A stretch of DNA of 64,000 nt from the NCBI RefSeq assembly GCF_046292825.1, contig NZ_JBKBQG010000018.1, positions 1 to 64,000 on the forward strand, read 5' to 3'. Position numbers and translations under genes: made by a program. Under the pieces are notes generated by a model that made no database searches, had not been told where the DNA came from, and saw nothing but the letters and a program-made list of their open reading frames with translations. The stretch is from Salinarimonas sp046292825. GTDB lineage: Bacteria; Pseudomonadota; Alphaproteobacteria; Rhizobiales; Beijerinckiaceae. This document shows positions 60,493-64,000 of this stretch, piece by piece. Each line of letters opens with the position of its first letter. The first letter of the stretch is position 1.

Positions 60493-60509
60493 GCGGGCCC
60501 ACCGCGCGC

Positions 60510-61286
60510 TCACGCGGCCTGCGCGCTCGTCCCCCAGCGCTGGTGGAGCACGCGCTCGAAGGGCGAGAACAGGAGCCTGTCCGCCGCGAGCCCGACGATC
60601 ACGATCACGAGCATCACGCCGATCACCTGATCCATCGCGTTCAACTCGCGGCCGTAATGGAGCACGTGGCCGAGGCCGAAGCCGGAGAGGATCGTCACGT
60701 AGATCTCCGCCGCCATCAGCGAGCGCCAGGCGAAGGCCCAGCCCTGCTTCATGCCCGTCACCAGGAAGGGCAGCGAGGCCGGCACGATCACCCGCACCCA
60801 GGTATGGAGCCCGCGCGAGCCCATCGTGCGCGCGACGCGGGCATAGATCGGCGGGATGGCGCGGGCGCCGTGCTCGGTCGCGATGGCGACGGACCAGAGC
60901 GTGCCCATCACCACGATGAACAGCATCGCCGTCTCCGTCTGGCCGAACCAGAGGAGCGCGAGCGGCACCCAGCAGACGGAGGGCAGCGTCTGGAGCCCCA
61001 GGGCGACGGCGCCGACCGTGTCGCGCATCGCCTGCGAGGCGCTGAGGAGGAGGCCGAGCGGCAGGCCGATCGCGAGCCCGATCGCATAGCCGGCGAGGAG
61101 CCGCCAGCCGGTGACGAGGCTCGCCTCGAGGAGGGTGCCGTCCGCCGCCGCCGCGAGGAGGAAGCGCCCGACGTCGCTCGGCGGCGGCAGGATCACCCGC
61201 GACCACAGCCCGCTCGCGACCGCGCTTTGCCACAGGAGGAGGAGGCCCGCGAAGAAGGCCACGACGACGAGGATGCGGCGGGTCAT
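60510..61286 (-). CDS. ABC transporter permease, SsuC/TauC type
   Basis: This 258-residue permease has about six helices and the BPD loop motif PPIYARVARTMGSRGLHTWVRVIVPASLPFLVTGMKQG, typical of the nitrate/sulfonate/taurine family. It overlaps the ATPase gene upstream by ATGA and is last in the operon. The family suggests sulfonate, taurine or a nitrogen heterocycle precursor; the exact substrate is unknown. Confidence 0.9.
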   Translation of the reverse strand: MTRRILVVVAFFAGLLLLWQSAVASGLWSRVILPPPSDVGRFLLAAAADGTLLEASLVTGWRLLAGYAIGLAIGLPLGLLLSASQAMRDTVGAVALGLQTLPSVCWVPLALLWFGQTETAMLFIVVMGTLWSVAIATEHGARAIPPIYARVARTMGSRGLHTWVRVIVPASLPFLVTGMKQGWAFAWRSLMAAEIYVTILSGFGLGHVLHYGRELNAMDQVIGVMLVIVIVGLAADRLLFSPFERVLHQRWGTSAQAA

Positions 61287-62131
61287 CGGGGCGTCTCCTC
61301 GGCGAGGGCGATCGATTTGAGATCGGCGGCGATGGTCGCGGCGATCTCGGCGAGCGCCACGCTGTTGACGTCGCGCGGGCGCGGCAGGCCGACCGCGTGC
61401 TCGCTCGCGATCCGGCCGGGCCGCGGCGCCATCACGACGACCCGGTCGCCGAGGCAGACGGCCTCGCGGACGTTGTGGGTGACGAGGATCGCGGTCTTGC
61501 CCGTCGTCGCGAAGATCCGCTGGACGTCCTCGTAGAGCCGCTCGCGGGTGAGCGCGTCGAGGGCGGAGAAGGGCTCGTCCATGAGGAGGAGCGCCGGGTC
61601 GGGGGCGAGCGCGCGGGCGAGCGCCACGCGCTGGCGCATGCCGCCCGAGAGCTGATGGGCGAAGGCGCGCTCGAAGCCCTTCAACCCGACGAGCGCGAGA
61701 TGCGCGTGCGCGATCTCCCGCCGCGCCGCCTCGTCGAGATCCTTGCGAAGCCGCAAGCCGAACATCACGTTGCCGAGCGCGTCGAGCCAGGGAAAGAGCC
61801 CCGCCTCCTGGAACATCACGAGGCGATCCGGGCCCGGCCCCGTGACGGGGCGCCCCTCGGCGAGGACCCGCCCGGCATCGGGGCGCGCGAGCCCGGCCAT
61901 GATGTCGAGAAGGGTCGATTTCCCGCAGCCGCTCGGGCCGACGAGGCAGACGATCTCGCCCGGGCGCACCGCGAGCGAGACGCGGTCGAGCGCCTGCACG
62001 CTCCCGTGCCGTCCCGAAAAGCTCTTCGAGACCGCCTCGACGGCGAGCTTCGCCGCGGCCGGGGCGATCGTCTCGCGCGCAAACTCCAGATCCGTCGCGC
62101 GCGGGATCGAGCGGATGGCGAGCGGCCTCAT
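61283..62131 (-). CDS. ABC transporter ATP-binding protein, SsuB/TauB type
   Basis: This 282-residue ABC ATPase has Walker A GPSGCGKST (~71-79), Q-loop FQEAGLFPWL, signature LSGGMRQRVALARAL, Walker B LLLMDEPFSALD and switch His in LVTHNVREAV. It has a longer N-terminus (~30 residues) than typical SsuB. It overlaps both neighbours as ATGA (binding protein upstream, permease downstream), so the three are produced together. Confidence 0.93.
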   Translation of the reverse strand: MRPLAIRSIPRATDLEFARETIAPAAAKLAVEAVSKSFSGRHGSVQALDRVSLAVRPGEIVCLVGPSGCGKSTLLDIMAGLARPDAGRVLAEGRPVTGPGPDRLVMFQEAGLFPWLDALGNVMFGLRLRKDLDEAARREIAHAHLALVGLKGFERAFAHQLSGGMRQRVALARALAPDPALLLMDEPFSALDALTRERLYEDVQRIFATTGKTAILVTHNVREAVCLGDRVVVMAPRPGRIASEHAVGLPRPRDVNSVALAEIAATIAADLKSIALAEETPR

Positions 62132-63141
62132 GCGCCGGCCCTCACGAGACGGTCGAGCGCCGGCACGTCGCGCAGGAAGCCCACCGCCTGCGCCTTGGCG
62201 ACGAAGCTCTCCAATTCGGCGAGCGCGATCTCGCTCGCGATCTCCATGCGCGGCCAGGCGCGCGCCACGATCTCGGGAGCGAGCGCGGCGCGGAAGGTGG
62301 CGGCGAGCTCGTCGCGGACCATGTCCTGCGCCGCTTCGGGATGCTCGCCGATCCAGAGGGTCAGCTCGCGATGGGCGGCGACGAAGCGGCCGAGGAGCTC
62401 GGGCTCCTCGTCGGCGAAGGCGCGGCGGGTGGCGAGCACGGTCGTGATCGCGTCCGTCTCCTCGACGAGCACCCGCCCTCCGGCCTCGAGCTCGAGGCGC
62501 GACACCCATGGCTCGACCGTCCAGACCGCGTCGAGATCGCCGCGCGCGAAGAGGGTCAGCTGGTCGGGATTGGCGGTCGGCACGACGAAGGCGTCGCCGC
62601 CCGTCTGCGTGATGCGCAGGCCGCCGGCCGCGAGCCAGGCGCGGGCCGCGACGTCCTGCGTATTGCCGAATTGGGGCGTGCCGATGCGCCGGCCGCGGAA
62701 ATCGGCGGGGCTCTCGAGCCCGAGATCCGGGCGCACGACGAGGGCGGCGGCGCCGCGCACCGCGCCCGCGACGATCCGGATCTCCTCGCCGCCCGAGCGG
62801 GCATAGGCGTTCAGCGCGGGATTGGGGCCGACATAGGTGATGTCGAGGCCGCCGGTGAACACCGCCTCCATCGCGCTCGGCCCCGCATTGTAGGCGTACC
62901 ACTCGATCGAGACGTCGCCGAGCCGCGGCGCGAACCAGGGCTCGCCGCGCCGCTCGAAGGCGCGGGCGACGAGGGCGTGGGCGTGAGTGAGGTTCGGGAA
63001 ATGGCCGACGCGCAGCACGCCGGCGGGACGGGCTCGGGCGATGCGGGGCGCGGCCGCGCTCGCGGCGAGCGCGCCGAGGCCGAGGCCGAGGAGGAGCGCC
63101 GAGCGGCGGGTGAGAGAGAGGAACCGAGGAGAGGCGACCAT
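62128..63141 (-). CDS. ABC transporter substrate-binding protein, SsuA/NMT1 type
   Basis: This 337-residue periplasmic binding protein has a Tat-like signal (TRRSALLLGLGLGALAASAAA, residues ~11-31). Its SsuA-type lobes include GHFPNLTHAHALVARAFERRGEPWF, GGLDITYVGPNPALNAYARSG and RGRRIGTPQFGNTQDVAARAWL. Similar proteins bind aliphatic sulfonates or related anions. It is the first gene of the ABC operon and lies 57 bases after an Rrf2-type regulator gene on the same strand; TTGACA at 63197-63192 may be its -35 site. Confidence 0.9.
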   Translation of the reverse strand: MVASPRFLSLTRRSALLLGLGLGALAASAAAPRIARARPAGVLRVGHFPNLTHAHALVARAFERRGEPWFAPRLGDVSIEWYAYNAGPSAMEAVFTGGLDITYVGPNPALNAYARSGGEEIRIVAGAVRGAAALVVRPDLGLESPADFRGRRIGTPQFGNTQDVAARAWLAAGGLRITQTGGDAFVVPTANPDQLTLFARGDLDAVWTVEPWVSRLELEAGGRVLVEETDAITTVLATRRAFADEEPELLGRFVAAHRELTLWIGEHPEAAQDMVRDELAATFRAALAPEIVARAWPRMEIASEIALAELESFVAKAQAVGFLRDVPALDRLVRAGA

Positions 63142-63198
63142 GACCGTGTTCCTCCGTTGAACACGATCAAGCTGGTCGGCTTTATCGGGTTTGTCAAT

Positions 63199-63660
63199 TC
63201 ACCTCTCGTTCACCATGTCCGGCCGCGCGTCGCCATGGTGAACGGCGCCGCCCGCGATCGCGTCGGCGAGGCTCGTCGTCTCGAGCACCGCGAGCTGCGC
63301 CTCGTAGGCGACGCCGAAGACGCGGCGAATGCGGCAGGCCTCCTCGTCGGCGCAATCCTCGCAGCGCCGATAGGCGGTGCGCGAGAGGCAAGGCAGCGGC
63401 GCGACCGGGCCGTCGACGAGGCGCAGCACGGGACCGAAATAGATCTCCCCCGGATCGCGCAGCAGAACGAAACCGCCGCCCCGCCCCCGGCGGCTCCCGA
63501 CGATGCCGGCACGGCGCAGGTCGAGCAGGATCTGCTCCAGGAACGCGCGGGGAATGGCGTGCGCGGCGGCGATCTCGCCCGCCTGAAGGGTCGTTCCCGG
63601 CCCCGCCTCGGCGAGCGCGATCAGCGCCTTGAAGGCGTAGCGGGCCTTCTGGGAGATCAT
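63199..63660 (-). CDS. Rrf2-family regulator with Fe-S-type cysteines
   Basis: This 153-residue Rrf2-family winged-helix protein starts MISQKARYAFKALIALAEAG. The DNA-binding part (~1-80) includes RAFLEQILLDLRRAGIVGSRRGRGGGF. Cysteines at 91, 100, 103 and 109 (CLSRTAYRRCEDCADEEAC) may hold a [2Fe-2S] or [4Fe-4S] cluster, as in IscR/NsrR relatives. Located just upstream of the SsuABC-like genes on the same strand, it is probably the local regulator, perhaps sensing sulfur or redox status in the manner of CymR/CysR-type members (inference). Confidence 0.87.
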   Translation of the reverse strand: MISQKARYAFKALIALAEAGPGTTLQAGEIAAAHAIPRAFLEQILLDLRRAGIVGSRRGRGGGFVLLRDPGEIYFGPVLRLVDGPVAPLPCLSRTAYRRCEDCADEEACRIRRVFGVAYEAQLAVLETTSLADAIAGGAVHHGDARPDMVNER

Positions 63661-63732
63661 CCTGCGCGGTCCTCCGGTGTTTCCGACGCGCCTGCCATAC
63701 GCGACCGTGCCGACGCGGTCACCCCCCGCGCG

Positions 63733-64000
63733 TCATCCCGAGAGCCGCGCCGTCAAGTCGCCGAGCGCGGCCACGCCCACATTGGCGAAGGCGATGCGCA
63801 GGTGAGTCTCCTGGCCGGGGCCGAAGAAGCTGCCCGGCAGCGCCAGCACGCCGCGCTCGCCCGCGAGGCGCCGCGCGACCTCGGCGGCGGGCGTGCCGGG
63901 GAAGGGATGGCGGACATAGGCGAAATAGGGGCCGATCTGGTCGATGCGCCAATCGGGGTGGGGCGCGAGCGCGGCGGCGAAGGCGGCGGCGCGGGCCTCG
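63733..64000 (-). CDS. Aminotransferase (PLP-dependent), 3' part only
   Basis: The reading frame runs in from beyond the right edge and ends with TGA at 63735-63733, giving the last 88 residues. The segments DWRIDQIGPYFAYVRHPFPG, ERGVLALPGSFFGPG and LRIAFANVG are the C-terminal domain of fold-type I aminotransferases, including the conserved Arg (HLRIAF) that binds the substrate carboxylate. The start and PLP lysine lie outside the window, so the substrate cannot be judged. Confidence 0.85.
   Translation of the reverse strand, partial: EARAAAFAAALAPHPDWRIDQIGPYFAYVRHPFPGTPAAEVARRLAGERGVLALPGSFFGPGQETHLRIAFANVGVAALGDLTARLSG

Overview
The window is about 70% G+C with strongly G/C-biased third codon positions. 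It looks like the chromosome of a free-living alphaproteobacterium, most likely Hyphomicrobiales (Salinarimonas/Methylobacterium-like; this placement is inference). The evidence is the order ddl-ftsQ-ftsA-ftsZ-lpxC-bamD-recN, a long-linker FtsZ, many TRAP transporters, a cobalamin riboswitch and two families of long palindromic intergenic repeats. No rRNA, tRNA, CRISPR array, insertion sequence or prophage was seen.

Layout. (1) 1-2352: palindromic repeats, then three overlapping genes for a split Rieske oxygenase: a Rieske-only protein, a catalytic-domain-only protein and a GST-fold protein. This composition recalls the NdmCDE N-demethylase. (2) 2394-15484: a doubled hexuronate/mannonate region with UxuB, UxaC, two UxuA paralogues, two complete TRAP transporters and two GntR/FCD regulators. 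It would import uronates and convert glucuronate via fructuronate and mannonate to 2-keto-3-deoxygluconate. (3) 15605-24646: a catabolic island with a Tat amidohydrolase, an IclR regulator and a hydroxyquinol-type intradiol dioxygenase on one strand. Divergent from these are a citrate-synthase-fold lyase, a CaiB-type CoA transferase, a third TRAP system and an FMN reductase. (4) 24700-28105: glycogen debranching enzyme GlgX and a ParD-like/zeta toxin-antitoxin pair. (5) 28241-40451: housekeeping genes (gyrB, ispE, a TPR protein, an aspartate aminotransferase) mixed with a PQQ-type sugar dehydrogenase, an orphan TctC-type binding protein and small membrane proteins. (6) 40843-46065: a metal/cofactor island with a Zur-box-preceded COG0523 GTPase, then a cobalamin riboswitch before a DUF1636 protein and a peptide/nickel-type ABC importer with no ATPase gene beside it. 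(7) 46141-47585: a LuxR-type quorum-sensing regulator without luxI, followed by a perfect palindrome and a hypothetical gene. (8) 47623-58441: recN, bamD, lpxC, ftsZ, ftsA, ftsQ and ddl on the minus strand, then divergent pyrE and a NYN-domain protein. (9) 58550-64000: a small heat-shock protein behind a sigma-32 promoter, a lysophospholipase-like hydrolase, an SsuABC-like ABC transporter with an Rrf2 regulator, and the 3' end of an aminotransferase gene.

Most catabolic genes are tightly packed, with ATGA, GTGA or TTGA overlaps, so translational coupling is the rule. The items most likely to be new are the split oxygenase trio, the dioxygenase/CoA-transferase/lyase/TRAP island with a lyase lacking the usual catalytic Asp, and the B12-controlled ABC importer.
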